NCBI GenBank assembly: GCA_022605955.1
Contig: JAKCOZ010000014.1
Span: 10,360,001 to 10,424,000, forward strand
Direction of reading: 5' to 3'
Origin: Rallus limicola
Lineage: Eukaryota > Chordata > Aves > Gruiformes > Rallidae
DNA: 64,000 bases
The translations under genes and the position numbers were made by a program. Shown here one piece after another: positions 50,330-61,270 of the stretch; position 1 is the first letter of the stretch; every line of letters starts with the position of its first letter. Below the pieces are notes generated by a model. It saw only the letters and a list, made by a program, of their open reading frames with translations. It searched no databases and was not told the DNA's origin.

Positions 50330-52639
50330 GTTATGTATGTGGGAATGTTTATAAAAAGAAGCTGAGCATAAGAATCTTAGAAGATTATGCTGAAAATTAC
50401 TCATTTATCTGCATTGTTAATTTTTTGTTCAAATTTTCCCGTATTTATGAAAAACTTGACTAACTAGAACATAAACACATTATAGCTTGGTATATCTGAA
50501 GTACTAAAACTTTCAAGGTTTTTTTTTCCACATCTTGGACATGCTTTAACCCTAGAGGTATGGACCAACAGAGATACCTTTGTTCAGTCTTTAAAACAAT
50601 GGGGTAAATACAACAAATACAGCTTAATCTTTTAAAATTACAAATATACTTAATAATATTATGTGTCTTTTCTTTAAGAATACCAAAAAAGCATACCTAC
50701 ACGGGAGGTATTTCCTGATGATTTCAGCCTATGTAGCAATTTAGTGAATTAGTAATTCAAGTACAGAAACATGCTGTATTTGAGTTAAAACATGAAGCTT
50801 TGAAAAACAGTGGAAGTAATTAAGAGGAGTAGAAAAACAAAAATGCAGGTGACTAGATACAGCATTAAGCATCACAGCTGGTCCATAAGTTAATTTAAGT
50901 ATGGATTTCTAAGAGAACCTTGGAAAAAGATGACTGGAAAGCTGTAAGTAAAGAAGAAACACTGCAGATACATGTAAACCAAAATGGATATTAAAGAAAT
51001 TAAAACAGAAATAGATGCTTGAGGTTTTCTCCAGAACACCATTTACACCTGTGGATTAATACTTATCTTCTTCACCAAGCTGTACACATATGCATGCACA
51101 CACAAAACCTACTGCCCCAAGTAGCAAGGAGAAAATGTTCTGGAATTGTGGAAATTTCAGAGCAATTTTAATCCTACTATTACTGTAACTTACAACTGGC
51201 ATTTGTCTTCATTAAACCATATAAAATATCCATCTACTTGGTTCCTTTGCCCTGAAAGTTCATGTCAGTAGTAATGTCAACACTGGCAAGGAGATTTTTA
51301 TTTTTTTCTTTCCAGTAGGATATACACATAAATATCCTAATTTTTGCAAGAAATGACTTGCTTCTGTGAATATCACATAGTTTAAAATGTGTCCAAGGTG
51401 ACAGAATCTGGCAACTTTTTCAGGGTCGCAAATCCAATTAAAGTACTTTTCCAAATTCAACATTAATCATAGAGATAAACAACAAGAGCTGGAAAATACT
51501 GCTTTTTGTGGAACCACTACCAGCATCTCTCATTTTGCCCTGAGCTTGGGTATTTCTGTTTAGTGGGAACTAGGATTTGATGTCCCCTGTAGCTTACCAC
51601 TCAACTGGAAGTCTTTCAGCACTTTTGAAGTAGGCCTCTTGAATCACACTGATTTGGGGTTAATTCCAACCCAGAAATAGTAGCTGTTAACTGACAGATA
51701 GGATTGCTTATTGTAATGTGTACATAAACACTTTGTTGGGTCCAGTTCCCTCCTCAGGGAAGTTATGATTAAGGTATCGCTACCAAAAAGCAAAATTCAT
51801 ATATTAAAGAAAGAAAGGTTTAAGTATAGGGGAGGAATCCATTTGGTACATAATACAATAGTTTTTATGTCAAAGGGAATGATGGGTATAGGCATAAAAA
51901 TAGTAGTGGGAGTAGTCATAGCATTAGACAACAGGCTAACATGAGTAAAGGAAGGAGTAAAGGGAAGCAGGATCAGAAAGACGTAACAAGGGCAAACTAC
52001 CAGAGGGGGTTAGCCTCACTGACAAGAAGATACACTTAAACTTCATGGTAAAGATGGAAGGATTTAGAGATAGACATTAAAAAGAACAATGGGACATTGT
52101 TTGGTATACAATCACGCTACAGCAATTTCATTTCCATCATTTAAAATGGAACAAAGGGGTGAGGGGATGATAAATTGGAAGATAAAGACGATTGTGTTAA
52201 AGCAGCTGGGGAAGAATACTTTCAGATGACAATATAAAGGAGTCTGATGCAAGATGGACTCAAGCAAAGAAGAAGAAGAAAAGTCTTCAGCAAGACACTA
52301 AGATTGTGGTTCCAGGAGAGAAAGCGAAAAGAAAGTCAGTTTGAAAGACTCATAAAATGGAGCCTCCATCATAAGACCATAGGAGGATTCTTGAGATATG
52401 TGTCAGCGAAAAGAGTTTGCAAAAAAGTGGAAGAAGTACAGTCAGAGATGAAAGCTTTGGCAGTGAATGCATTCAACAGCAAAAAATAATGAAAGACATA
52501 GTTTTGGTAGTTCAAATAAAATAATTTCCATTTAACTAAACAGCTATACTTAGGAAAGCATCTGAAATAACTTTCAACTACCATAAGAAAACAGTGGGTA
52601 GGTGAATAGACCTTAATTAAATAACTTCATTTCCATACA

Positions 52640-52870
52640 CAAGCCCACACACTGAAGAAAGTACAGAACACGGCCCAAGTGATTTGCGCAATGGTCTGAC
52701 TGTGAGCCATTTGTCCACAGATTAATATGCAGTGTCAGCCTGTCAGCAACTTCTGTGTCACTATCATCACTTTCTGCAGCACCGCTGGCAGCAAAAGCTC
52801 TTGCTAATATAGAGACTCCCTTGCAAGGGCTGCGATGTCTTGCTGCTGGATGGCACTGGAGAGGATACGT
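52640..52870. promoter_or_regulatory. possible conserved non-coding element
   Basis: Mixed-composition, repeat-free DNA with several CpGs and words seen in vertebrate enhancers on the minus strand (ATATTAAT, TTGCGCAAAT, a CEBP-like TTGCGCAA). A minus ORF passes through (GAAESDDSDTEVADRLTL), so a coding origin cannot be excluded, but no splice donor fits. This call rests on appearance only. Confidence 0.22.
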
Positions 52871-54076
52871 TTTTGCAAGCAAAGTGTGTTTCCCATTCAA
52901 CCCTGAGTAGATTCAAACAGCATCAAAACACCCTTAGAGCTGTAGCTGCTCGTTCAGCTGAAAATTTAGCATTTCCACCAAGAAAAAAAAACAAACATCA
53001 GGCAACCTGACAACATCTGGGACTTAATTTTCCTATATATTAATCAGGAAAAACTAATACACAAGTGGAGAACTGAGAAGTTGGCTCGATTTACTAGATG
53101 AGAGTGTGATAACCAATTTTGGATTTCCTTCCTATCCACTTCTTTTGAAGCAGAAGTTAAGTTCAGGAGCCCTGTAACAACATTAAAAGAGTAAGAATCA
53201 CTGGAAGATTGCAGGTAAAGCAATATGAAGACATATTACTTTGCTTGTAGTGTCTTCTGCCTGTGAGTGCCTACATTTCAAGTTACTGCGTGAGGAACTT
53301 TAATGGCCTTTACTTTTAGAAAATCCAGATAACCTACCCTTTGAAATGTCAGACCTCTTAAAAGTAAATCAAGTGGTCCAAGAAAAAAAAATAAAATGAA
53401 AAGCAAGTTAAATCTCCAGCACTTAAAAAGTAAAACCCAACAAAAAAAACCAAAGTCCTTTTGAAGGGAAGAGAGCGTCTGCGTTTCCTCCCCTGTCTCC
53501 ATGACCTTACAGAAAGATATCTTTTAGCTTAGAGTCTAGGGGTTTTATTTGAAAAAGAAATGTGTTAGATGAGGATTTAAGAGAAAAAAAATATGCTTTT
53601 GAGTTTTCCTTAATACAGGAACAATTTCATTGATTTTTAGCTCAATTTGTTTTGGTTTCATTTTCCTTTCTACAGAGAAAGACTGATAGGTTTTAATCTA
53701 GCTCAAACTCAAGAGCTGGAAACGTGACATTCCCCAGCTATGCTCTCCTGCTCTGCAACAGTTCCTGGGGGCAGATATTCAATGTGAATATGTTACTGGG
53801 TGAATGGGAGTATATTTTATTATGAAGTAAGTTTAGCATTCAGAGGATTTGAGATCAAACAGAAAATGCATTGCTAGTATGTGTTTGAGCAAGAGAGTAA
53901 CCAATTCACTGCTGAAACCCCATACTTAAGTATTACATGGCCAAATACTTAATTGAAAACACATTTGTTACCAGGGTATCAGTAGGAAAGTATGAGTAGC
54001 CAGGTATAATTTTTTAAAGTAATTTTGCCATCCTTCCAGTCCAAGAGTATTCTTCATGCTCTAAAAAAAATCCAGC

Positions 54077-55235
54077 TGTGGTGGTTTGACCATGGCTGGA
54101 GGCCAAATGCCCACCAAAACTGCTCTATCACTCCCTTTTTCAGCTGGACTGGGGAGAAAATACATATTGAGGGGCTTAGGAGTAGGGATAAGTGATGCAA
54201 CCAGCGTCATGGGCAAAACAGACTCAAAACGGACTAAAAAAAGAAAAGCATCTAATTACACTACGCACAAATACACACACAGAGAACCCAGAGAAGGATA
54301 GTGAGAAGTACAACCAAATCTTAAAATACCTCCCCCCACCCCTCACTTAAAGTTAAGCAGACTTAACTTTATTCATGATTTCTCTCCCTTCCTTCCCCCC
54401 GCCCCGTTGTCACAGGGGGAGATGGGGATGGGGGTTTCAGTCAGCTCCTAACAAGTTGTTTTCTTTCTAAGCTGGGGAAGGGTGAGAGCATGGCATTCCT
54501 CACACACTTCCCCTGCTGCAGCGTGGGGTCCTACCCACGGGAGACAGTCCTACCCACAGGAGACACCCCTCCACGAACTTCTCCAATGTGAGTCCTTTCC
54601 CACAGGGCTTCAGCTTGTCACCAACTGCCCCAGCATGGGTCACTTCTATGGGGTGCAGTCATAGAATGTCTCTCAGTCTCTCAGGCCCAGACTGCTCCAG
54701 CCTGGTTGCCTATGGAGTCAAAAGCTCCCCCAGCAAATCTGCTCTGGTGTGAGTCGGTCTCTCAACAGGATGCAGCTTGCTCCAACACAGACTTCCCATG
54801 GCATCACAGAGTCCTTCAGGTGTCTCCACCTGCTCAGGCGCAGCATCCTCCACAGGCTGTAGATGGGATCTCTGCTACCTGTCATCATCCATGGGCTGTG
54901 GAGGGACCCGCTCCATCATGGCCTTCTCCACAGGCTGCAGGGGAATCTTTCCCTCCAGCCTAACTCCCCATCTTCTTCACTGATCTCAGTGCCTGCAGTT
55001 TCTTACACCTTCTCACTCTCTTCTTTGGTGGCAAAAAGCGGCTGCTTGTGGGTTTTTTTTCCTCTTAAATGTGATTCACAGAGGCACTGTGGCTGTTACT
55101 GATGGGGCTTGGCCTTGGACAGTGATGGGTCTGGCCTTGAGCCGGCTGGTGTTTGTGCTGTTGGACCCAGGGGACGCTTCTAACTGCTTCTTGCAGAAGC
55201 CACTTTTTGGCCTTTTGATTGATAAAAACCTGTAT
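54077..55235 (+). mobile_element. solo LTR of an avian endogenous retrovirus
   Basis: Starts with TGTGGTGGTTTGACC, then a primer-like pattern I associate with a widespread avian LTR: CCCACCAAAACTGCTCTATC, CAGCTGGACTGGGGAGAAAA, GGGCAAAACAGACTC, repeated units of the type GCTCCAGC-TGGGT with CCCACGGG, GGCTGCAGGGGAATCT, TTAAATGTGATTCACAGAGG, GGCTTGGCCTTGGACAG, GAGCCGGCTGG and a tail CTTCTTGCAGAAGCCAC. Imperfect repeats of roughly 60-70 bp fill the middle. No gag, pol or env reading frame flanks it, so it is a solo LTR left by recombination. I could not define the target-site duplication, and the right end is approximate. Whether the family belongs to ERVL or ERVK I cannot say. Short ORFs inside are by-products of the GC-rich repeats. 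The copy is diverged. Confidence 0.85.
54348..54371. repeat. 10-bp inverted repeat inside the LTR
   Basis: TAAAGTTAAG at 54348-54357 pairs with CTTAACTTTA at 54362-54371 with a 4-nt loop. Directly visible; may be chance within this family. Confidence 0.75.
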
Positions 55236-55499
55236 ATTAGCAGCTAGGACATAAATATTTCTCTAATGCATGCACTCACTAATGAATCCTTTCCCCTTAT
55301 TGTTAGGTTATTGTAAATTGTTTTTTGCAATAAGACATAATAAAATTCTAAAAAACAACATTAAAAATCCTGTTGCTTTTGGAGATCCTTTGAGGATTTT
55401 TCCTTTTTCCCATTTTAATTCTCATTCACCATAACCGTTACACATATCAGATCACAAACTTACCATTAAAGGGATAAGACTATTTTATAACTCTGCGGG

Positions 55500-55795
55500 G
55501 GGGCTGGAGCCCCTCTCCTGTGAAGACAGACTGAGAGAGTGGGGCTTGTACAGCCTGGAGAAGAGAAGGCTCCAGGGAGACCTTACTGCAGCCTCTCAGT
55601 GCCTAAAGGGGCCTACAGGAAAGATGGAGAGGGACACTTTAGCAGGGATTGTAGTAACAGGAAAAGGGGTAATGGGTTTAAAGTGAAGGCGGGTAGATTT
55701 AGATTAGGTATTAGGAAAAAGTTCTCTGTGAGGATGGTGGGCACTGGAACTGGGTGCCAAGTCCCTTCCAATCCCAATCAATCTATGACGAAGTG
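55500..55795 (+). mobile_element. CR1 LINE 3' fragment with internal deletion
   Basis: Starts GGCTGGAGCCCCTCTCCTGTG and continues with the CR1 phrases GAGAGAGTGGGGCTTGTACAG, GCCTGGAGAAGAGAAGGCTC, GAGACCTTACTGCAGCCTC, AGATTTAGATTAGGTATTAG and GGGCACTGGAACTGGG. It then jumps straight to AAGTCCCTTCCAATCCC and AATCTATGA, skipping the ~150 bases (CATCCCTGGAGG to TTGGACTAGATG) still present in the copy at 9270. So it is a CR1 copy with a clean internal deletion. Sense strand plus. It ends about 180 bp before the AP-1/TATA-like/CpG-island cluster and 265 bp after the LTR, so two retroelements of different kinds sit next to a possible promoter. Confidence 0.92.
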
Positions 55796-55977
55796 CGGTG
55801 TTTCCTAAAGATCCCTGAGCCTGGGCTACTGCAGCTCCAACCCTCGCAGGCAAAGCATTCCTGGGTTCATCCGCATAAGCATTGCACGTTAATAGCTACT
55901 GAACTGGACTGCAAAACCTGCTACTTGCTTCAATGTGTATGTTGAAGCCAAGTCATAGGAACGCTCCAAACCCCGCG

Positions 55978-56000
55978 GTGAGTCATACAGACGTATATAG
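55978..56000 (+). promoter_or_regulatory. AP-1 site and TATA-like box at CpG-island edge
   Basis: TGAGTCA at 55979-55985 is a perfect AP-1 consensus, and TATATAG at 55994-56000 is TATA-like; the spacing to the start of the GC-rich DNA (about 56025-56090) is right for a TATA-driven start. The same TGAGTCA lies in a splice-donor-like context (CGCG then GTGAGT). Both motifs are seen directly; their use as a promoter is inference. Confidence 0.35.
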
Positions 56001-56019
56001 CGGGGTGGAGAGGGGAAGT

Positions 56020-56290
56020 CTTTACGTACACGTTCCGATAAGCAATCCCATCCGTCGGTTACCAGCTACTATTGCTGAGCTGGAGCCTGCCTGTGCCGCG
56101 GCGGGGACGGCCCGGCCCCGCTCCCCGGCCCCGGCGCGGAAATACGAGAGCGCCCCCTGCCGTTGGAATGACGCTCCTCTCAATCCGCGCGCCTGCTGCC
56201 GCCGGCTGGAGCTGGGGGGCCAGCTACGGAGGGACCGTTCAGACGGGCGGCTGGGGGGGTACGACACACGACGCGACTGGGGACACACAC
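56020..56290. promoter_or_regulatory. short CpG island
   Basis: A dense cluster of CpG dinucleotides (GCCGCGGCGGGGACGG, CCCGGCCCCGCTCC, CCGGCGCGGAAATACG, CCGCGCGCCTGCTGCC and ACGACACACGACGCG) in an otherwise CpG-poor 64 kb. Islands of this sort usually mark vertebrate promoters or first exons. ORFs cross it on both strands (88-120 codons, Arg/Pro/Ala-rich); they are what GC-rich DNA gives by chance. Orientation is uncertain: the AP-1/TATA-like pair favours plus. A consensus donor (AAG then GTAAGT) follows at 56794. I cannot name the gene. It is the best gene-start candidate in the window. Confidence 0.6.
56149..56160 (-). promoter_or_regulatory. CTCF core motif match
   Basis: AGCGCCCCCTGC on plus is the reverse complement of GCAGGGGGCGCT, the central part of the CTCF consensus; one flanking base on the minus strand (G before GCAGG) also fits. 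Motif orientation is minus. CTCF binding would fit a domain boundary or insulator at this island; binding itself cannot be seen from sequence. Confidence 0.55.
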
Positions 56291-56523
56291 ACTGAAATCT
56301 TCGGGCTTTTCCCTAGACATGCTCAATTTTAAAAGCTACAGCAATGGATAATTGAGATCAAACTTTTAAGTGCTGTCTCCGAGGCGAGAATTTCTTCCTC
56401 AGAGACAGGATTTCTCACCAGGCTTTCAGCTGCCACCCAGGAAACACAGCGAGCTTTAAATCGCGTGAGGCCTTACAGCAAATGCTGAGCAAACACCGTG
56501 CTATAAACAAGGCCTTCGGTTTA

Positions 56524-56662
56524 AAATAACCCAACAAATAAACAACAAAAAATAAACAAGAAAACCCAACTACCAAAAACACAACCCCCCCCCCCAAAAA
56601 AAAAACACCCCAAAACCCTAACCCAAACAAACCCCCCCAAAAAAACCCAACCCCTCCAAAAA
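56524..56662. repeat. A/C-rich low-complexity tract with C-runs
   Basis: About 140 bases of AAAC, AACCC, and runs of up to thirteen C and ten A. On the minus strand this is a G-rich tract with several G-runs. The Gly/Phe/Val-rich minus ORFs here are artefacts. Confidence 0.88.
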
Positions 56663-56951
56663 TCCCAAAGCAACAAGTAATAAATTAAACTTGGAAGGAA
56701 CTTAATCTCAAGGAAAACTCCTCTCTTCCATCGGACGGTAATCAGACATCCATACACACACAAGGCACAAAGGAAGGCTAGGGACTGAAGAAGGTAAGTT
56801 AATTAAAGTGCTGAGCCTGGAAACACCCCACCAAGCTCACGTGCTTAACTCAGAGGTCAAAGTGGTTCTAAACCTTCCCTTAGTCTTTGAAAAGTCAGAA
56901 AAAGTTTTGAAAAACTGAACTGCCAGACAAGCATACATCTTTCCAGCTGTT

Positions 56952-56996
56952 TAATATAAGGGAAACTTTAGGCAATAATATAAGGCAAACTTTAGG
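56952..56996 (+). repeat. 21-bp near-exact direct duplication
   Basis: TAATATAAGGGAAACTTTAGG at 56952-56972 recurs at 56976-56996 with one G-to-C change, a step of 24 bp. A small recent tandem duplication. Confidence 0.88.
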
Positions 56997-59512
56997 TGCT
57001 TCAATGAAGTCTACAGTTAACAGGCATAGAGAATTTGTACTTAGTGCCACCAACTATCCTATTTCATTACATATATGTATCTCAGCTATCATATTCGTAG
57101 TTAAAATTAAATCCATTCTTGAATGCTGGATGAAAATATTTTGGGCAACTCACAATTCCAGAATAACAGAGCTGACCCATAATCCTGAAATTAAGGATGT
57201 GGTTGACACCAAGACACTCTAACAAATGGGTGGCTTGTCAGGAATGCAGAACACACTGTCCTAGCTCTCAGTTCAGACAGGAAAATGGAGTTGAAGCGAT
57301 GCAACATGTGCTCCCACTTGTATGGAACATTACAAAATACTTAAAGCAAGTATATTTTCCACATCACTCCATCAGCAGTCACTCAATAATGTGATAATTA
57401 TTAATATGCCAACATTTTCCAGGGAAATCAAAGAGAATAATAAAGTGCTGTATTTCTATTGCACAGCTAACAACTTAGAGAAGGATACTGATTTATCATC
57501 ATATTTGTAGAGCCACTTAAAGAATCAACAGAATAAATTATTCTAGTTTATAACAAGTAATACATATGTCTATGAAGTATCAGTGTTTCTTTAACATAAG
57601 AAGAAAGTAAGAATGGAAAAGGGAGACTATCATCATCGTCTTTTTGCCTTTACTTGCCTTTTTCTAACTAATAAAGTGACTGACAGGAAGCAGTCCCCTC
57701 TATGGAAAATTCTTCTGTTGATTTAAGGGGGGAACACAACATGACACACCCCCATTCTGTAGAAATTTCTTTCCTCCCACTCTTTTTGCTCCTTTCCTCA
57801 TTTCCTTCATCTTTCTCCACAATACAATAATTTGCCTAACAGGGAATGTTTCTTCCCACACCTCTTGAGACAATGAAACACTGCCTGAATATCTCATGTG
57901 CCCTCTGTGATAGAAATGAGGACTTCCTATTTGAAAAAAGCTACGCAGAAAACAAGGATTTGCCTTTCAGTTTAAGAGATGCTGGCTAACTGAAATTGTT
58001 TATTAGAATTATTTCATCACTACATATGCAATAACCTATTCATGACCTCCAGATACTTCTATACTCTGCTGTTGCAGTACAGGAATTTATAATTGGACTT
58101 AGAGTCCTAAGAAGCATAGCTAGACATCAAACAAATATGCTATGTGGTATAACTATCTTCTATAGAAGTCTTTTCTTGAAAGGTGCTGCATATTGCACAC
58201 GCTGGGGAGCCAGGCACACATTGTACTGCCACACCACTGTCACGCAACCCAATACACATCATTTCTCTCAATGCTTCAAATCACCTTTTAAAACTGAAGA
58301 ATGACTACTACTCTATAGACAGGTACAATATGTCTTTTCTCATAAACCCTCTGCTGTATTTCAAGAAAGGGTCAAAGTACTTTCAGGCATTTCCCTTTAG
58401 TGAATCACAGCTTTCTTCCACGTAGGACCTTTGGCAGAAACGGATAGAGCTGACCAAAAAGCCCCTTCAGACTTTTGTTCCTCTTATCAAAGAAAAACAA
58501 AGTAATTGTGATGCAAGGTTTTCTTCTTGAAAAGAAAAATTGCCTTTTCATACGTTTCTTCTAATTCCCCCACTTTCTCCTGTTTTCTGCTTACTCTGTT
58601 TGCTCTACTTTCTTCAATTGAATAAAGAAAGAGAGACTGTTCCCTTAGCTCCTTTTTTTTTTTCCTTTGCACTTATGAACAGAATAATCCACAGAAACTG
58701 TATAACACCATAGAAAACATTAGTTTCTTTTCCTTTCATTCCAAACAGGGTCTTTTTTCCCCCCCACTGATTCTATTCGCTGGTTAACCAGAGGGAGACT
58801 TTGACATGACATTTGACATCTTTCGAGGCCCAGGGTCTAAAGCTCTTCAATTCATGCAAAGCTCTTTTAAGGATAGCACTCTGCTTGCCTAATTCTCTAG
58901 TGAAGAAGCAGTAGCAAGGGAAGCAATCATTACTCATCTGAGCCATTTTATGAAGAAATTTTTGTCATTCAGCATTTTATTCAATAATCTCTCGGTTCTT
59001 CTTGTTCTCAAATAATAAGACCAATAATCATGACACTGGAGCATTGTTAGCACATCTCTGACTACCTGCAAATATTGTTAGGCTGTGTGTTCCTGCTGTC
59101 CTCAATATTATCCCTAAGAAAACTGAACTGAAAAAGGTGAAAAACACAAATGGTGGGAAATGGCTTGATGCAAAAATTGAGTCACTAGTGAAGTACTAAC
59201 ATTTTCTCTGACAATATACTTGGGCTACTGCATTGTTTCCAGAGATAAAACACCCTTTCCCCCCCCCAAAATTTAAGAAAGAGTAGCTATCATTCAAGAG
59301 AGAAATACTTATTATGGTATCTCCCAAACTTATCCCTCTGCTACTGGTACTAGGTTTCATGTCAAAGCAACTTCAGAGGTAAACCTTGTACTATCTGAAG
59401 CAACAATGTATTAAACATTGATGATAGTTTAACAAGGATTAACAGGTTTACTCACCCACCTGTGTGATTAGATTGGAAAAGAAAACCAGGTCTGTGACAG
59501 ACAACTAGATGC

Positions 59513-59530
59513 CTGCATGTATGCATGCAG
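59513..59530. repeat. short palindrome
   Basis: CTGCATG and CATGCAG flank a 4-base TATG; an ATGCATGCA-rich patch. Small enough to be chance. Confidence 0.6.
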
Positions 59531-60724
59531 AGTTGCCTACTGTCTTCAGCAGACAGCTGCACAGCTACAGACGCATTTAACACTTGTCCTACAAAATGTC
59601 AGTATGAGTCTTTTGTTTTGCTACCTGTAGAAAAAGGATAAAAAACAGACTAAAAAATAATTTTAAAAAGGTCTATACATCATGTTACTATTTTAACTAT
59701 AACTTAAGTCCAGTTCAAATAAGTTCCTCAGAAATTCTTTGTATTGCTTCCCATTCTAAAGAGAGAGCAAATAAGGACTTCAAGAGATGCTTATAGAGAG
59801 ATCAGAAGTCTGGAACCTGTTCACATTTGGCTTTCAGTGGTACTGTTCTTTGAGTGAATCACTGTGTGAGTGCTATTTTGTTACCCATATAAATCCACTG
59901 GAATAAGATGGTCAGGAAGTACAGGGATAGCATTATTCTGCATTCCCACTGCGACTGAACAACAAAAAGAACACTGGCAGACGGCATTAGCTTTGGCCCT
60001 ACATCAAGAGACCTGGCATTTAAGAAGGCTAGCAGACTGAATCTGATCTTTACTTTCACAGGGTTAGCACAAGCTTGTGCACTAATCTCGGCCTGTTACA
60101 GATGTAAAAGGTAGCTTGATCCCTTTGCTGAATTTATGCAGAGGAAGAATTATATATCAGCATAATAAAAATCTCTCACTAGCACCTAAACAATTTACCT
60201 TTCTCTACGTACCATGGTGGCACTGAAACAGTATTAAATCAAAGCCAGTATAATCTTAGGCTTCATCTTCCATCCAACACCTTCAAAGCATTTTACAGAA
60301 GAAAACACACAGACTGTCCAGGTGTGTAAACTGAAGTAAATCCTGTTCTTGCAACAACATGCAAACTGGAATTAAATCCACTTGACTCAGTGTATTTATA
60401 AGGGGGACTATGTTTGTGTTAAGCATAAAACTACGTATGACAAGGCTGCTGCACTCAGCAGTGCCTTACAGCCTATGCTAGGTGCCCTGCAATTGAACAA
60501 AACAAAGTTACATGCCAAACTAACATTTTGGGATAACTTTTAGACAGGTAATAGCTAGGCAAGCAGTCCCTGGGCAGGACTTAGGAGGGATGTGAAAAAA
60601 GTCTATAAATATCTGTATCACTGACAATGTCCAGACATTTATATTTTTTTTCAAATAGATCAATTATCTTACATCCACCAGTAAGAAGGTTTAAAACAAG
60701 TGAAAGAACTAGCCTTTCAGTTCA

Positions 60725-61065
60725 GCGTATTGCTAAAGCTGTGGAGCACCTTGCCAACAGATGTTGCAGAGGCTAGAGTATGGTAACATTTGAAGGGCAG
60801 ATCGGGTACGTTCATGAAGAGAAATGTGTTTAAGATCATCAAATATAAGGACAATTTATACTTTTCAGAATTTATACTTCCTTTCAACCACTTGAACCTC
60901 AAGTAGTCGAAGAACTGACTGCTGGGAAGAACCATCATAATGTTTGCCCTGATCTGCTACTTCTCCTTAATCGTGTTCTTTATCAGTGTCAGATGGGACA
61001 CAGGGATAGAACTTTTGGGCTGCCCTGATACTCTTTACATTCTTAGGTTACATTCATTGCTCACT
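60725..61065 (+). mobile_element. ancient CR1/L3-like LINE 3' relic
   Basis: Fragments match, in order, the 3' tail of old amniote CR1/L3-type elements: AAGCTGTGGAGCACCTTGCC, AGATGTTGCAGAGGCTAGAG, GGGAAGAACCATCATAATG, then GTGTCAGATGGGACACAGGG and CTTTTGGGCTGCCCTGATAC. In the family these correspond to the stretches that read roughly as 'aagctgtggaactc', 'agatgttgtggaggc' and 'ggtctgaccc'. Divergence and indels are heavy, which implies an insertion far older than the copies at 9270 and 55500. No coding frame remains. The assignment is from memory of the family pattern. Confidence 0.55.
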
Positions 61066-61233
61066 AGGAAAAACTAGCCCTAACTTTTAGTACTCATATG
61101 GGGTTGCATATGTGTCTCTCTAACCTGTTGAAAACTGCAGAGAAAACAAAATCACCCTGTGATTAACTGGTAGCATTTGAAACCCCTTCTGCTCTTACTT
61201 CAGTCTTTTGTTCCATGGCAGATTTGAAGAAAC

Positions 61234-61270
61234 ACTTGACATTTTGTAGAATCTGAAGAAAATGTCAAGT
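61234..61270. repeat. 12-bp perfect inverted repeat
   Basis: ACTTGACATTTT at 61234-61245 and AAAATGTCAAGT at 61259-61270, loop 13 nt. Directly visible; could fold as an RNA or DNA hairpin. Confidence 0.88.

Larger units (their letters stand above)
46773..54076. other. AT-rich non-coding stretch
   Basis: Apart from the exon candidate at 50243 and the conserved-looking block at 52640-52870, I see no gene. Mixed-composition DNA at about 48290-48500 and 49790-49830 (with octamer-like ATGCATAAT) also looks like regulatory DNA. The basic ORF at 52247-52489 lies in purine-rich DNA and is probably random. Simple runs are at 47532-47552, 48707-48725 and 49300-49311. Confidence 0.5.
56291..60724. other. 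AT-rich non-coding stretch
   Basis: After a 140-bp A/C-rich tract and a short local duplication there is no recognised gene. A donor-like AAG then GTAAGT at 56794 could end a first exon of an island-started transcript. DNA at about 58780-59100 has mixed composition and a conserved-element look. C-runs of eight or nine occur near 58760 and 59264. The ORFs here are short and random-looking. Confidence 0.55.

Noticed and set aside
52247..52489. Lys/Arg-rich 80-codon ORF resembling a nuclear protein
   Set aside because: Lies in purine-rich DNA where Lys/Arg/Glu codons are forced; no splice or start context.
54482..55102. Overlapping plus ORFs of 60-85 codons
   Set aside because: They lie within the solo LTR and follow its internal repeats; not viral genes.
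55933..56295. 120-codon plus ORF and 88-codon minus ORF over the CpG island
   Set aside because: Stop codons are rare in GC-rich DNA; Arg/Pro/Ala-rich ORFs on both strands are expected.
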